64,000 nucleotides of DNA from contig CP075496.1 in NCBI GenBank assembly GCA_021613535.1, positions 4,836,001 to 4,900,000 on the forward strand, in the 5' to 3' direction. The stretch is from Adineta vaga. Taxonomy: Eukaryota; Rotifera. Both the position numbers and the translations under genes were made by a program. The notes below the pieces were generated by a model. It was not told where the DNA came from. It saw only the letters and a list, made by a program, of their open reading frames with translations, and made no database searches. Positions 1 to 12,293 of the stretch are shown piece after piece; the first letter of the stretch is position 1, and every line of letters starts with the position of its first letter.

Positions 1-891
1 AAGTAAATAAACATTCCAATAGAAATAACCAGGTCGTCGAGCGACATAACATGTAACTAAATAACGAAAGATATATGTGAAAACAAAAGAAAAAAACAAA
101 TATACCTAAATATGTTGATTGGCGAATAGGTCGAAAACTGAAATCTTCTGTTGTTATTGTTGAACGTGTTTCAATATGTTCATAAAGAAACCATTCTTGT
201 TGTGCTAAACAAATCAATCCAGATATATTTACTAGTATAACTTTCCTTCTTTTCGAAATACCTAGAAAAGCTTCACGATTGACAATCGATGGTTGAAAAC
301 GATTCTCAACAAGAATACATTCATCCGTTGGACGACTCGCTACAATTTGTAATGAAAGCTGTTGAACATCAGCTGGAAAACTATTCAATTCAAGTTTTTC
401 CCAAAATGTTCCATTAATTTTACGTATTTCCCATACATAAATCATATCATGATTTTTACTATCTGGTTTAACTGGTTCATCTAAATGATCGACTAATTCT
501 GAAATAATCTCTTCTTTAACATCGCCAAGTGCATTTTTAATATAAAGATTTGGATTCCAAGATGCTGCTGTTGGATCATATAACCATCGTGCTTCAATAA
601 CAACTTCAGCATAGAATTTTTCTTGTAATGTAATAACCTTTTATTTCAATGAATAGAAATCAAAGAATGAGATTGTTTTGTAAGAGAACTTACTTCGCCA
701 AGACGAATAAATTTCACACGAAGTGATACTTCACGTGGTGGTTTTATATTCGATGGACTTCTCATTAATCCTGAATGAATATCATTTGATGATCGTTGCA
801 TTTGAATACGTTGATGATTTGTAGATGTAGATGTTATAGCTAAAAACAAACAGAGCATGAAAGTATTCACATGCAAAATTCTCATCGACAT
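1..891 (-). CDS. Cys-loop-less pentameric ligand-gated ion channel subunit, 5' part
   Basis: This is the N-terminal half of a pentameric ligand-gated ion channel subunit that continues past the left edge. Exons read 891-694, 637-262, 204-106 and 56-1, with introns of 49-57 bp. The protein opens with a signal peptide (MSMRILHVNTFMLCLFLAI) and the beta-rich extracellular domain follows (VSLRVKFIRLGEV, then VITLQEKFYAEVVIEARW and SWNPNLYIKNALG). The joint into exon 4 restores ARRPGYFYWNVYLL, the pre-M1/M1 signature of the superfamily, which fixes family and frame. The signature loop reads LNSFPADVQQLSL: the FPxDxQ core is kept but both cysteines of the classical Cys-loop are absent. M2-M4 lie outside the window, so ligand and ion selectivity cannot be judged. 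It would act in the plasma membrane. Confidence 0.85.
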
Positions 892-2844
892 GAATGAATA
901 TAATCTGATAATTCAAAAATCTTAACAAGTCATTAATCATGCAAATTTTATATCAATAGTTGATGATTGTCGGTGATCTTCAATAATTAATGATGATAAT
1001 CTCCGGTAGTTTCGAATGATTTTCATATCTCGAATGATTTCCGATGATTTTCTATAACGAGAGTATAGGTACTTTTTCTCTTGCAGAAATTCATATAAGA
1101 CTAACTCTTTTGATCATATATTTTCTAAGGTCAAAATCGTATTTATTCTAATAAGAAATACTTTGCATGACTTACTATTTGTAGATACCATGAAAGGTTA
1201 TTATTATCATATCTTTCTAATCAAATGTAGATCATTCAAAACAAAACACATGAATATCGAACAAAGATTCATTTTCTAATACGATAATCGTACATACGTA
1301 ATGATGAAGCAATACATTTTTCACTTGAAGATAATTCTGGTATAGTTGAATAATGAATAGATGCACGTTGAACACCACCAATAGTTGTGGCACGTCTATT
1401 TGTTATTAGTAAGTGTTTTGCTAAATCATGAGTATCATGAATTGTTGATTCTAAATTTGAATCAGATTGTCTTTGACTCGGCATAATCTAAAATCAAAAT
1501 AGAACATTTCATTTTCTAGAACAACATATATTTTACTTGGAGAATAATGTATATCTAGTAGGAATAATAACCTTGATTATAAATAGCAATGGTGCGATCA
1601 GCTTTTTAGCATTTAATAATTACATATATCTACATTGATAAATATATTCGAAAAGATTTGTTATTTCCTCTTAATTGTATGCTTCTATAGTTTTGTTTAT
1701 ACAACACTGAAAGAAGCACCAGATAAGAATAAGAAATAGGATGGGAAACGAAGTAAGACAGATAACGCCCAATGAGAATGAAACTTACTGATTTCTACTA
1801 GAACAAGAAAAAAAAACGATAATAAACAGTCTGTTCTCTTTTCTTTCAGTCATTTCTTAATAATAACTATTGAGCACGTAATAATCTGTACTTTGCCAAA
1901 GAAGATTTTACAACGTCCCTCCAGACTAGAAAATGATGACGATAAGGTACCAATTGAGTGAGACAATGAACTTCCATTATAGTGGAAACTCTATATATAA
2001 TAACTTAAGTGTTCGATTTGAGCTAAATATTAATACTCATTCACTCGATTGATATACTTTTCCGGCAACAATACGTTTAATCTTCTTTCGATATCAAAGA
2101 TTTTTCATTGTTAATGTCGAAAAAAAAAGTTCGAAAAAGACATCAATCATGTTTATAAACATATGTTTAAATACAGTACTCAGTCTATTTACTCCGTTGT
2201 GCAAATACTAATGCATAAATTTCTGATAAAAGATGTTGTATGAAAATTATTTACCAGAGAATAAAGAGTGCACTAAGTGATAATGAAATACGTCATGTTG
2301 TATGGTCAATATTGACCGACGCAATGACATGCAAAAAGGATGTTTTTTTCAAACAAAACAACTTCTTTCATTCTAATTAAACAATCTATCAAATAAATAT
2401 GAAAGATGTTTACCTAAGATCTCGATAGAATGGGAACATAGAGAACGAGTTTGAGAGCTGCGTTACTATTCTTCTTATTTTCATCAAACAGATTTGTAAA
2501 TATACACTTTGAAATTATCAAATATGCAAGATAACTCTATGTTTGAATCTACTGATTATGTGAGAAGTATCTCAAGAAGTTTTGAAAATGGAATATTTAG
2601 TGAATGGCAATGACTCAGGAAATGTTCTTGTTTGAAGGTATTCGTCATTGTGCGACCTCTTTCAATCCTATTCAGTATTATTCGAACTAAAACGAATCAG
2701 ATACGTGTGGTATAACTAGGATAATGAGGAAAAATCATATGTGTCTATCCGAAAGAAATAACAAAATAACCTGTGTTTTCTTGAAGTTGAATTAGGATAA
2801 TTCTGTCAGTATTCAATCAGTAGAATCTCAAAATATACAAAACT
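892..2844. other. Intergenic, about 1.95 kb, with one small ORF
   Basis: This AT-rich stretch separates the divergent channel and succinate-CoA ligase genes and should hold both promoters. Around 960-1050 there are short degenerate GATGATTTC-like repeats. Apart from the ORF at 1269-1484 I see no coding signal, RNA fold or mobile element. Confidence 0.5.
1269..1484 (-). CDS. Small hypothetical protein, 71 aa, or first exon of a longer gene
   Basis: This ORF runs from MPSQRQSDSNLESTIHD to ...RMYDYRIRK. I do not recognise it. Its codon use (CGT for Arg, TTA for Leu, TCA for Ser) resembles that of the clear genes here, which argues for real coding. It has no signal peptide or membrane segment and is rich in Ser, Thr and His. 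A good donor-like GTATGT lies inside it near the end, so it may be an exon whose partner I could not find rather than a complete gene. It lies about 380 bp upstream of the channel gene on the same strand. Confidence 0.3.
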   Translation of the reverse strand: MPSQRQSDSNLESTIHDTHDLAKHLLITNRRATTIGGVQRASIHYSTIPELSSSEKCIASSLRMYDYRIRK

Positions 2845-4681
2845 ATGGCGTTCATCAAAAATACTTTATTTAAAGTGAGTCATAATGAATAGAAAAAGAA
2901 TTTCATTGCTATTCTGTCTTGTTTTTAGCTTAGTCCAATCTCGAGAAACTCGCTGTTAACAATACAAAAACGTTATTACTTATTACTTCATGAATATGTA
3001 TCAATGGGATTACTTGAAGAAGCAGGTATTCGTGTGCCAAAGTATCGTGTAGCCGAAACAGCCAATCAAGCATATAATATAGCTGCGAGTGATGGTTTGT
3101 TTTTTCTTAATGATTTTATTCGAATTCATTGGTTTTAACATCAATTTTATCCATTTAGAACTTGGTAATGATCTTGTCATTAAAGCACAAGTTCTTGCTG
3201 GTGGTCGAGGTAAAGGAACATTTGATACGGGATTAAAAGGTGGTGTGAAAATGACCTACTCGTAAGAATTATCATTATATTCATTTAAAAAGTGTTCATC
3301 TATATATCTGTTTTCTTCTATAGACCTGAAGAAGCTAAACAAATTGCATCAAAAATGCTTGGCCATCGTTTATATACGAAACAAACCGGTCGAGATGGAA
3401 AACTCGTTTCAAAATTGATCATGTGTCAAAAATTATTTACTCGACGGGAATATTATTTTGCATGTAAGTGTATAGAAATATCATTTGAAGACTTTATGTG
3501 AAATACTTTATATCATTTAGTGGCATTAGAACGACGTTTCGATGGACCAGTGATTATTACATCAACACAAGGTGGTACAAATATCGAAGAAATAGCTGCT
3601 GAACATCCTGAAGCTATTATTCGTCATCCAATTGATATTCATAAAGGTCTCGAACATAAAGATGCATTAGCCATTGCACAACGACTCGAATTTCTGGATG
3701 AAGCTATGGAAGATGTATAAAGCTTATTTATATAAAACCACTTATCTTTCTTTTTCTCATTAAATAGGCAGCGGATACGATTATGAAATTGTATAACTTA
3801 TTCGTAACGAAAGATATTGTTTTATTAGAAATTAATCCATTAACAGAAGCAGCTGATGGAAAAATATATTGTAAATTATATTCTTCTTCTTCTTCTTCTT
3901 CTGTTCTATTCTTTGGTAATATGATGTAGGTATGGATTGTAAAATTAATGTTGATGACAATTCAGAATATCGACAACAAAGTGTATTTGAACAAAAAGAT
4001 ATAACACAAAGTGATTGGCGTGATGTTAAAGCACAAGAATCCAATTTGAATTATATTGGTCTTGATGGTGAAATTGGTTGTCTTGTCAATGGTGCCGGTT
4101 TAGCTATGGCTACTATGGATATTATTAAATTACATGGTGGTAGTCCAGCAAATTTTCTTGATGTTGGAGGTGGTGCATCAGCTGCTCAAGTAAAAGATGC
4201 TTTTGAATTGATTACAGCTGATCCAAGAGTAAGATTGACTATTTTCGAATATATTCGATGAATCTGCATGATTGATTAGGTTCAAGCTATATTTGTTAAT
4301 ATCTTTGGCGGTATTATGAGATGTGATATTATTGCTAAAGGCATTGTTGCTGCTGCCAAAGAATTAAAATTAAGTATTCCGATTGTTGTACGATTACAAG
4401 GTAAATTATCTTTTTAACTACTACAATGCCTTTAGAATTATTGAGACTTAATTTAGGCACACGTGTTGATGATGCTAAAGCAATCATTGCGAATAGTCAA
4501 TTTAAAATTCTTGCTTGTGACGACCTTGACGACGGAGCCCGATTGGTAAAATGATTATTTTCTTGTTTCTTGAAATATTTAATACCTATATTCTATATAT
4601 TTCTAGGTAGTCAAACTTGCGCAGATAGTCAGTCTTGCTCGATCAGCTTCCATAGCAGTTCAATTTGAATTACCGATTTAA
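2845..4681 (+). CDS. SUCLA2: Succinate-CoA ligase [ADP-forming] subunit beta, mitochondrial
   Basis: The enzyme couples succinyl-CoA cleavage to nucleotide phosphorylation in the citric acid cycle, as a heterodimer with the alpha subunit in the mitochondrial matrix. Ten exons: 2845-2874, 2929-3094, 3159-3261, 3324-3463, 3521-3714, 3768-3870, 3930-4228, 4280-4400, 4457-4545, 4607-4681. They sum to 1320 bp (439 aa), full length for the family. A basic Ser/Thr-containing presequence comes first, then [14 protein letters not shown], the ATP-grasp domain ([18 protein letters not shown]), Mg-binding [32 protein letters not shown] and the C-terminal ligase domain ([24 protein letters not shown]). 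The opening matches the ADP-forming form better than the GDP-forming one. Intron 6 carries a TTC microsatellite (about 3881-3902). Confidence 0.95.
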
Positions 4682-5021
4682 ATGATTCTCAGGTGATCAA
4701 ACATCTTCCTCACACACTCTCTCTCTCTCTCTCTCTAGATCTAATATTCGACCATTTTATTTTTTATTTTATTTTATTTCCGCTTTATTTTTTCTTCTCT
4801 TTTAAAATATTAATGCCAATATTTTTCTAATTCAGTATTTTCCTTTAATTATGTAGTACAGCGAATGCTAATTTTGTTTTGTCTTTGTTGTTTTCCGATA
4901 TTCGTTTTGTAATTCCTTATTTGTCGCTATTGAATCTCCATTTATCTCGCAATAAAAATCTACCCAAGCGATAACAAATGAATAGAACATAATCTTTATT
5001 TCATGATCTGTTGAACTGTGT
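4682..5021. other. Convergent 3' spacer
   Basis: About 340 bp between the tail-to-tail SUCLA2 and receptor genes. It holds a CT microsatellite, T-rich DNA and an AATAAA match near 4951 that could serve as a plus-strand polyadenylation signal. No gene is visible. Confidence 0.5.
4717..4736. repeat. (CT)10 microsatellite
   Basis: An uninterrupted CT dinucleotide run, preceded by a short CA run, just after the SUCLA2 stop codon and probably in its 3' UTR. Confidence 0.9.
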
Positions 5022-5995
5022 TTAGTTTTGAAAAAACGGACTAGGTCCTACGCTTCTTTGTTGTTTGTGAAATAAGGTTTTGATAAAATTTGAAAGATTT
5101 GGCAATACTACGAATGGAATTAAAATTGGTACCATGTAAACGAGAATGAATAAATAATTTGTTTGTATATCCATCGAAAACGACGATGGTAAGAAGGTGA
5201 CGAAAAGGCCATTAATTGTCAGTGGAAACCAGAAGATTATGAATAAAGTTGAGAAACAAAGAAGTTGTAAAGTTAATTTTCGTTGTCGACGCAATGTTGT
5301 TTGTCGATATTGTCTTTTCCGAACTACTCGAAATACTAAACAGATATTAGCAATAGTAATCATCATTATTGGAAAGACAATATTAACCACGAAATCGTAT
5401 GTTACCATGACAGGTTCTTCGATCATAAAACAAGGAACTGAACATAAAACCTATTGAAAGTATAAAGAAGAAATTCTTATCAGTCGTTTATACAATAACT
5501 GTATGAATTTACCACATTAAAATCCCATTGGTTTTCGCATTTGTTCAGTATGATGACAGATAAATAAAATAGAAAAGGATATGCACAAGCAATTACAAAT
5601 GGAAAGAAATGAAAGACAATTCTTTGCCATCGTATAGCTAGAAAAGCGTTACGAAAAACAAACATATGTCTTTGAACTGAACTCCAAGCCATTATAAACA
5701 GTAAAAAACCATTTAATGAATATTCCCACCAATTCCACCATGTGCAGAAAGCTGCTGATGTTATTATAACTCGCCCTTGCCGGTAAAATAGTATGGAAAA
5801 TAAAATATCAGTCGTTATTTGTAATAAACTTAGAATGACTAAAACCAATGTTAAATGATGATGATGAGAAATAGTTCGTTTTTGTCGACAAAAATAAATT
5901 ATGATCGAAATCGAACAAGAAACAGATGGAACGGAGAGAATCAATAGAAACCAAAATTTCACTGTATATAATAATGATATCGTATTTTCAACCAT
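5022..5995 (-). CDS. Rhodopsin-like 7TM receptor, divergent (copy 1)
   Basis: Two exons (5995-5513 and 5450-5022) join at ...QWDFNV/VLCSVPCF... to give 303 aa. Seven hydrophobic segments are evident. The TM3 cysteine lies in AFCTWWNWWEYS and the partner in the second extracellular loop in NKCENQWDF, the usual class A disulfide. TM6 reads FIIFWFPLTINGL. The TM3 cytoplasmic triad that is DRY in most class A receptors is QRH here (SSVQRHMFVF), so the acidic residue is gone, and TM7 has no NPxxY (MVPILIPFVVLPNLSNF). It is a plasma-membrane receptor for an unknown ligand, paralogous to the gene at 6468-7451 in the same orientation. I recognise the type as one abundant in bdelloid rotifers. Confidence 0.85.
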
Positions 5996-6467
5996 GATGC
6001 GATGCTTTTATTGCAGATAAGCCATATTTGAAGTTTAATCATTGATACAGAGATATGTCTGGATTTCATCGTGTGATTCTGACATTTTCATTTCCTGAAT
6101 ATTTATTTTTAGACTCTTAGTTTAATCTTCTCTCAACATACACAATTTTATAGACAGATCAATGAAATATCAAAAAAATATTTTCTTCATTGCAAAATAA
6201 TCGAAGACTATCATTTTCCAATGCAAAACCATGCAGCATTGAATAACTAAAGATTGGATTCTTAATTTTGTATCATGATAGTACATTTAGTTTAAAATGT
6301 GAAATTAGCAATGATATAATCTGAATATGGTGATTGCTGCTTTTCCTGATTGTTTAGATGTATTTGTATGTATAACAGTTATACATCATGCGCGAAAGTA
6401 ATATATACAGATCAAGCGACAAGTAACAATGAATGTTGAAGTAAATTTTCAATCGAAATAATTATTT
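5996..6467. other. Intergenic between the two receptor genes
   Basis: About 470 bp of AT-rich DNA upstream of receptor copy 1 and downstream of copy 2. It should contain the copy 1 promoter and copy 2 polyadenylation site. No ORF or RNA fold stands out. Confidence 0.4.
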
Positions 6468-7451
6468 CTATGCATGCACAGGTGGTAATCTTGACATAAT
6501 CAGTGTCAATGGCCCAATAAGATTAGGTCGTATATTGAAAACTACTTGTTTAAAATTGAGTAAAAATGGTACTGAAAAGAATGGTAATAGTACTGGAACC
6601 ATACAAGGAAGATACAATAGATATGTTGACTGCAGATCACCTAATTCTGATGAGCCTGAAAACGTATAGAGAATACCATTGATTGTCAGAGGAAACCAAA
6701 AGATAATGTAAAGACTTGCAACAGCCAAAAGTTGTAAAGCTAGTTTTCTCTGTCGAGCTGCATCACCTTGTCGATTTCGTTTTTGCCAACAAACTCGCAA
6801 TATTAAAACTATATTTGCCAAAATGATTACAATAATTGGTAATACAATATTGATTAAAAAATCAAATAATGCAAGCATGGGTTGAACAGTTAAATAACAT
6901 GGTTGAAAACAGAATAACTAATTAAGTATGAAAAATCTCTATGAGAATTCTTTTCAAAGGAAAAGAATGAATGCAATACTTACTGTTGTATAGTCCCATT
7001 CATTTTCACATGAATTCAATATAATAACACTGAAGTAGAATATCAGTGGATATGTACAACAGATTAATAAAGGTAAAATATGATATATAATTCGTTTTCG
7101 TAGAGTAGACATGATTGAATTATGAAAAACAAGTAAATGACGATCAATTGAACCCCAAGCCATGATAAATACAAGTAATCCAGAGAGCGAATAATCCCAC
7201 CAATTCCACCATAAACAAAACTGATTCGATGCTGGAACAACTTCTTCATAATGGTAGTAAACCAATACAAATGGAAAATCAGTGACGAGTTGTAAAAAAC
7301 TAAATAAAGTTAATACAAGTGTCAAATGTTGATGTGATGAAATACGTTTTCGTTGATGATAAAAGTAAATTAGAATTAATATTGAACATAGAATAGATGG
7401 TATTGTTGGAATTAGTAGAAGCCAAAATTTAACAGATGCAAGCCAGGACAT
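6468..7451 (-). CDS. Rhodopsin-like 7TM receptor, divergent (copy 2)
   Basis: Two exons (7451-6984 and 6917-6468) join at ...ENEWDYT/TLFCFQPCY... to give 305 aa ending in TAG. It shares exon structure and motifs with copy 1: FCLWWNWWDYS in TM3, NSCENEWDY in the second extracellular loop, FWFPLTING in TM6. The TM3 triad is DRH (WGSIDRHLLVF), close to canonical DRY, unlike copy 1. TM7 again lacks NPxxY (MVPVLLPFFSVPFLLNF). The ligand is unknown. Same-strand adjacency, equal length and identical intron placement indicate a local duplication. Confidence 0.87.
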
Positions 7452-9123
7452 GGTATTACCTGTGATAGTTATAGTTTAAAACAGAACAAGATCAATCAAC
7501 GAAGAATCTGTAATATTTAAATACGCAGCGATCAATTCAGTGAAAGCAAGTCGCGTAAATAGAATTTGTTGACAACTGAAAAGTAAAGAAAAATGGTGTG
7601 CTTATTCTATAAGTGTTCAATTCTATGCATGACTGAATTCTTTCGTCAGTATGGCTTAGAAAATGCAAAGAGTCTATTCAGCGGTGAAAAAATGTTTTCA
7701 GTAATACTTATATTTAGTTGACCTGAAAAAAACGTAGTATGTAAACAAACATCTTCTTCGAAAATATGAACCTAAAAATTTCGATTTTATATTCAAATAA
7801 CGATATGACTATATCCTGAAGTTTGCATTTTCTCTGATAGAATATGTAAGTATCTAAAAATAATCATACTTAGCGCAAATCAGTCTGTAAAAAACAGGAA
7901 AGATCACACATGCTTAGACATTTGGGTACAAAATATATTAAAACTTCTACACTTCACATCTCTAATTATAATTGCTTTTATCTGAAGAAATCTTCAACAT
8001 CAATCATGGAAAACCGTCATGTATATTCAATTCAATAAGACTAGCCAGAAATAATTTACAAAGTTAATTTATTTAACATAGATATTATACACCTTCAATT
8101 CATCGGATGAACAAAGACAGATTATTTTATGAAATTGAAAAGAAATATTTATATTTGTTGATAAAATCTTAGTAAATCTAGATGATCTTTCAATATGAAA
8201 AGTTGATAACTATTCTAAGACGATGATAAGATAAGAAAAAGATTCATCTGACCAAACTGTTATCAAAAAACATTTAGAGAACAAATAGAATATGTGTTAC
8301 CTAAAAATTGTTTATGATAACACATTGACATCAAATTACATAATTCTTTTCTGCATTTAATCTTCACTTTATTGTTGAATAGATCTTTGATTCTGTTGCT
8401 TATTCGTTACATTCTGCGCAAAAGATGATTGATATTGAAATCTAAGATTTCAAAAACTTTCAGACTTTGTCCTCCGAATTGAATAGAACGTTTAAGAACA
8501 TTTCTTCAACAATCATATTTCTCTTTTTAACTTTAAGAGAAAATCTTCTTCTTCTTCTATCTTGATGATATGGTATCTTACACTCGCTCACAAGTTATCT
8601 ATCACTTGAAAAACGTCAAGATTTTCTTTTCATTTTTGTTTTATATTTAACAATCGCTATCATTATATAACATATTTACAGAAAATGAGTCGAAAAAAAA
8701 CACACTTTTAACGACAGAACATTTATCCATTCGTTTTTTTTCTCTATTTATCTTCTATTTTCGTTTCGATTCTTGTTAGATTTAATCGAGAGTTGATAGA
8801 GAGCGCACAAATAGAATCGAGAAAAAAATAAAACGAACGATAGAGTAGCATAACAAAACGTAAGTATAAGACGAACCTTTTTTTTTCGAAACTTCATATC
8901 ATTACGAATTTTTCTTATATATCACTAACAAATAATTTATCAAAACTTTCATTCATTGTCAATCATAGAAATTCAATAATAAATTTGATGAAAGTAAAAG
9001 AATTCAGATGAACTTATGATTCATCTTCAAATATTTATCTTATGTCTATCGACATCACGCCATATATTTCTTCATTTTATAGTTGGTCTATTTCATTCAG
9101 TTATCTCTTTTAGATATACCATC
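7452..9123. other. Intergenic, about 1.7 kb
   Basis: AT-rich DNA between a minus-strand and a plus-strand gene, so it should hold two divergent promoters. Just before the hydroxylase start (9105-9115) a pyrimidine tract ending in TTTTAG looks like a splice acceptor, suggesting a 5' UTR intron or a trans-splice site. No ORF with family resemblance was found. Confidence 0.45.
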
Positions 9124-10239
9124 ATGAAATCTGTCGAAGAATATCCACCAGATCGACAAAATCTTAAAGCAGCAATTGAAGATAATATTGGCTCATGTAT
9201 AATTGCTTTATTATCATTTTTATCTTTAATATCTGCTTTATGTTGGCCTTTCATTAAAATGAATAAAGTTCTAACGGAACATTTAATTGATATGACATCA
9301 TTCAATGATTTTCTTGTTGTTAATGTATTTGTCTTTGCATCGTATACATTGCAATATATATTAACAGCTGGTATATTAGAAAGTACAAATCCACGAGGTT
9401 TTAAATCTGAAAAATTAACGGAAGAACAACGACAACAACGACGAAGACAAATTCGAAAAGAAATTCTTTTAGGAATTGGTGCTATGTTCGGTATGTAAAT
9501 AATTGATAGAGAAAATCAAATCTAATTCGATTATTTCAGGTAATACAACATATGCTGTATCGTGGATGTATTTTATTGAACCATATTTATGGACAACAAA
9601 TTATTTTGTTACTCATCGATATACTTTAACATGGTTTATTTCAAATGTTCTTGTTTATGGTTTTATATTTGATTCATGGTTCTATTGGACACATCGAGCA
9701 CTACATGAATCACAATATCTCTGGGATAAAATCCATACAACACATCATGCATTTAAAAATCCATCGGCTTTTTGTCAAGATGCTGTTCATCCATTAGAAG
9801 GTCTTGTACAGGGTCCAGTAGGTCATTATTTAACTGCATTAGTCATGCCTGTTCATCCAATTGCTATGGCATTCTTTGGTTTATTTACATCATGTTATGC
9901 TAGTAAATAGACTGATATTTTTATCGATTGATAATGAAGAAATTTCTCTGTTTAGTTGCTGCTCATGATGGACGTTTAGGAGATTTTAATCATCATTCTG
10001 CTCATCATAATAAAGGTAATCTTGATAATGATTTGAAGAGAAGAAAACGAAGATGTCATTAACCAAATGTTTTCTTGTTTATCTGTATAGGAAAAGGTCG
10101 TTTACACAATTTTAATTATGGCCTTTATTGGCCACTATGGGATCTAATATGTGGTACTCGTTATCATGATCGTCCTAATATAAATGATGTCAATCATTCA
10201 TCGAAGATAAAAGAACACGACGAGAAAAAATCCACATGA
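9124..10239 (+). CDS. Fatty acid hydroxylase / sterol desaturase family membrane enzyme
   Basis: This is a di-iron membrane oxygenase of the family that hydroxylates or desaturates sterols, fatty acids or sphingolipids in the endoplasmic reticulum. Exons 9124-9490, 9540-9902, 9956-10015 and 10091-10239 give 312 aa. The histidine boxes are clear: HRALH (about 174-178), HTTHH (188-192) and DFNHHSAHHNKG in the C-terminal part. Several hydrophobic helices surround them and a basic QQRRRQIRKE segment lies before the second exon. The substrate cannot be told from sequence alone; FAXDC2-, SC5D- and MSMO1-like roles are all possible. I chose the Met at 9124 over an in-frame Met at 9016 because an acceptor-like site lies between them and the family usually starts close to this point. 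Confidence 0.9.
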
Positions 10240-11383
10240 TTTCTTCTATTCTTAATCATATGTCTGTCTAGTTTTCATTCTCTGATCCGATTCGACAATT
10301 AATATATATGATCCACGTACACATCACATTGCATGTGAATGTATATATGGTGATCATTGTCAATATCCGGTCTATTCGATTTTCTCTTTCCTTTCAATCC
10401 AATTAATTGTAATAACAACAGATGTTCATTCGTTTTTCTTTTCCTTTTTTGTTCAAATAGATTCTTTTCATATATTGTTTCTTCAATTTCAAATGTGCAG
10501 TTCATTACTTTTTCTCATAGATAATGCAAAAAGGAAAAAAGAATGTCTGTGCATATAATTTTACACGGAAGCAAAAGTCAGAGTAATACTAAAAGAAGAA
10601 GATGAAGAAAACAAAGAGTTAGCTGTGAGAATAGAACAAAAAAGGTAGAGCAGAACAACCATAGTAATAGCAAGAAGTAAGCGCATCAAAGAAATCAAAT
10701 AGATACCTGAGATATGAGTTGAACAAAACAAAATGACTTAACTCTCATCATAATGACAAAAAAAAGACCGGGTCATTCATTTCTATATGAGATAGTCGAA
10801 TACTACATGTAATAGCAAAGTATAAATACATGATGATGATAATAATGACGATATAACACTGATGTACTGTTATGAAGAACAAAGAAAAGAAACGAAGATT
10901 AGATATAGTATTAACTATTCAAGAGAGAAGAAACTAATATGGCGAGCAAAAATTAATGATGTTATATACAATAATTAACAAAACAAGAATAGGAATGTAG
11001 ATATATATACATACATATGTTCTACAATCATATTTTTTAAAAATGAGGAAAAAAACCGGTGAGAAAATTCGCTCAGCGGGATTTTTTATATAATTATGTA
11101 TATATATATATATGCTTGACAGAAGACAATGGAGTAATGGCTAACGAAAACAAATAGCAAGGAAAAACAATCGGGAAGACAAAAGACCAAATACACTAGA
11201 TAAAGGCAAGTCAGGCATCGAAGAACAAGACAAATACTTGACAAACATTGTCTGTTACTCAGATAGGCAAATAGAAATAAAAACTAACAGAAAAATCATA
11301 TATATATATAGTATGTTTTAATAAAACATTGAAGTTTCTTCTTTTCTTTTCACCTGGATTATGCTCAATTGTGTTTGTTTCTT
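10240..11383. other. Convergent intergenic, about 1.1 kb
   Basis: Tail-to-tail spacer between the hydroxylase and the unknown minus-strand gene. It is purine-rich on the plus strand with many GAAGAA/AACAAA stretches and short TA runs (about 11096-11114, 11299-11310). No convincing gene. Confidence 0.45.
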
Positions 11384-12293
11384 TTATCCATCATGAATAC
11401 CAATTTCCATTGGTGTTCGGTCATATGTGTTTAATGTATAACATGAACGAAGTGGTGAACCACTTCCACTACTATGATTTGTAGTAGATGGATTAACACT
11501 AAAAACATTCGATGAAAGAAACCATGAAATACCACGATTTGGTGATGAAGTCATTTGTGTTGGAGAATCATTTAATTGTTGTGGAATATGAATATTTATT
11601 GATGTCGATGGTGTTAAACGTGAAGTTAAATTGGATGTCATTGGTATAGAAGATTTAGTTGTTGGTGTAGATGTGGGAGAAAACCGTTGTGATTTTAAAC
11701 GACGTACTGCTTCTTTTACTAAATTTCCTTCGTCGATTAAACGTTGTAATAGACAAGGTAGACGACGTTTCTTTTCGAAATTATGGAAATCTGTGGAGAG
11801 ATTCACACGATGTTTTGAATGAGGATGATGATGATGATAATGGTGCAAAGAACGATTGGAAATTGAACTTTTATAATGTAAATTAGATGATTTCCATGCG
11901 ACTGTTGGTGTCACTGAGTTATTCAATAGAGTTGGTACAAGATCTGCAGTATTATGTAAAGGCTCAAAACTAGTCGATTGCAAACGCTTTAAGCTTGTTG
12001 TTGTTGATGGTGGTGGAGATTGTTGTTGTTGTATAACACCAAAATGTCGTCGACAACCCGAACGAAATCGAAGTATTTCAGTTAGTTTATCCTAAGTCAG
12101 AATAAAAACAATAGAATGATAAGAAAACAAGAGTTTCTTTTCTTACCAATAATAAATTTAATTCAGGTGTGGATGTTGATGATTCAATTTGTGTTTCAGT
12201 ATCATTTGATAGATTGGCTGATGATGTATGAGTATCAATTGAAACATTTACTGTTGCTGATGGAGTATGAGATGTACAACCGATCGAACACAT
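11384..12293 (-). CDS. Unrecognised Ser/Thr/Pro-rich basic protein, 284 aa
   Basis: Two exons (12293-12147 and 12091-11384) join in phase at ...PELNLLL/DKLTEIL.... An in-frame stop lies just upstream of the first Met, which supports the start unless a splice joint falls between. I do not recognise the family. Two segments look folded and conserved: LLLDKLTEILRFRSGCRRHFG near residue 50 and LPCLLQRLIDEGNLVKEAVRRL near residue 130, the latter a likely amphipathic helix. The rest is low-complexity: QQQQ, a run of histidines (HHYHHHHPHSKH), and Ser/Thr/Pro-rich tails. There is no signal peptide or membrane span. A nuclear or cytoplasmic adaptor is possible but is only a guess. Confidence 0.6.

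Noticed and set aside
9016-9123. Upstream in-frame start for the hydroxylase
   Set aside because: The extra 36 residues look like translated T-rich UTR and an acceptor-like TTTTAG lies just before the later Met.
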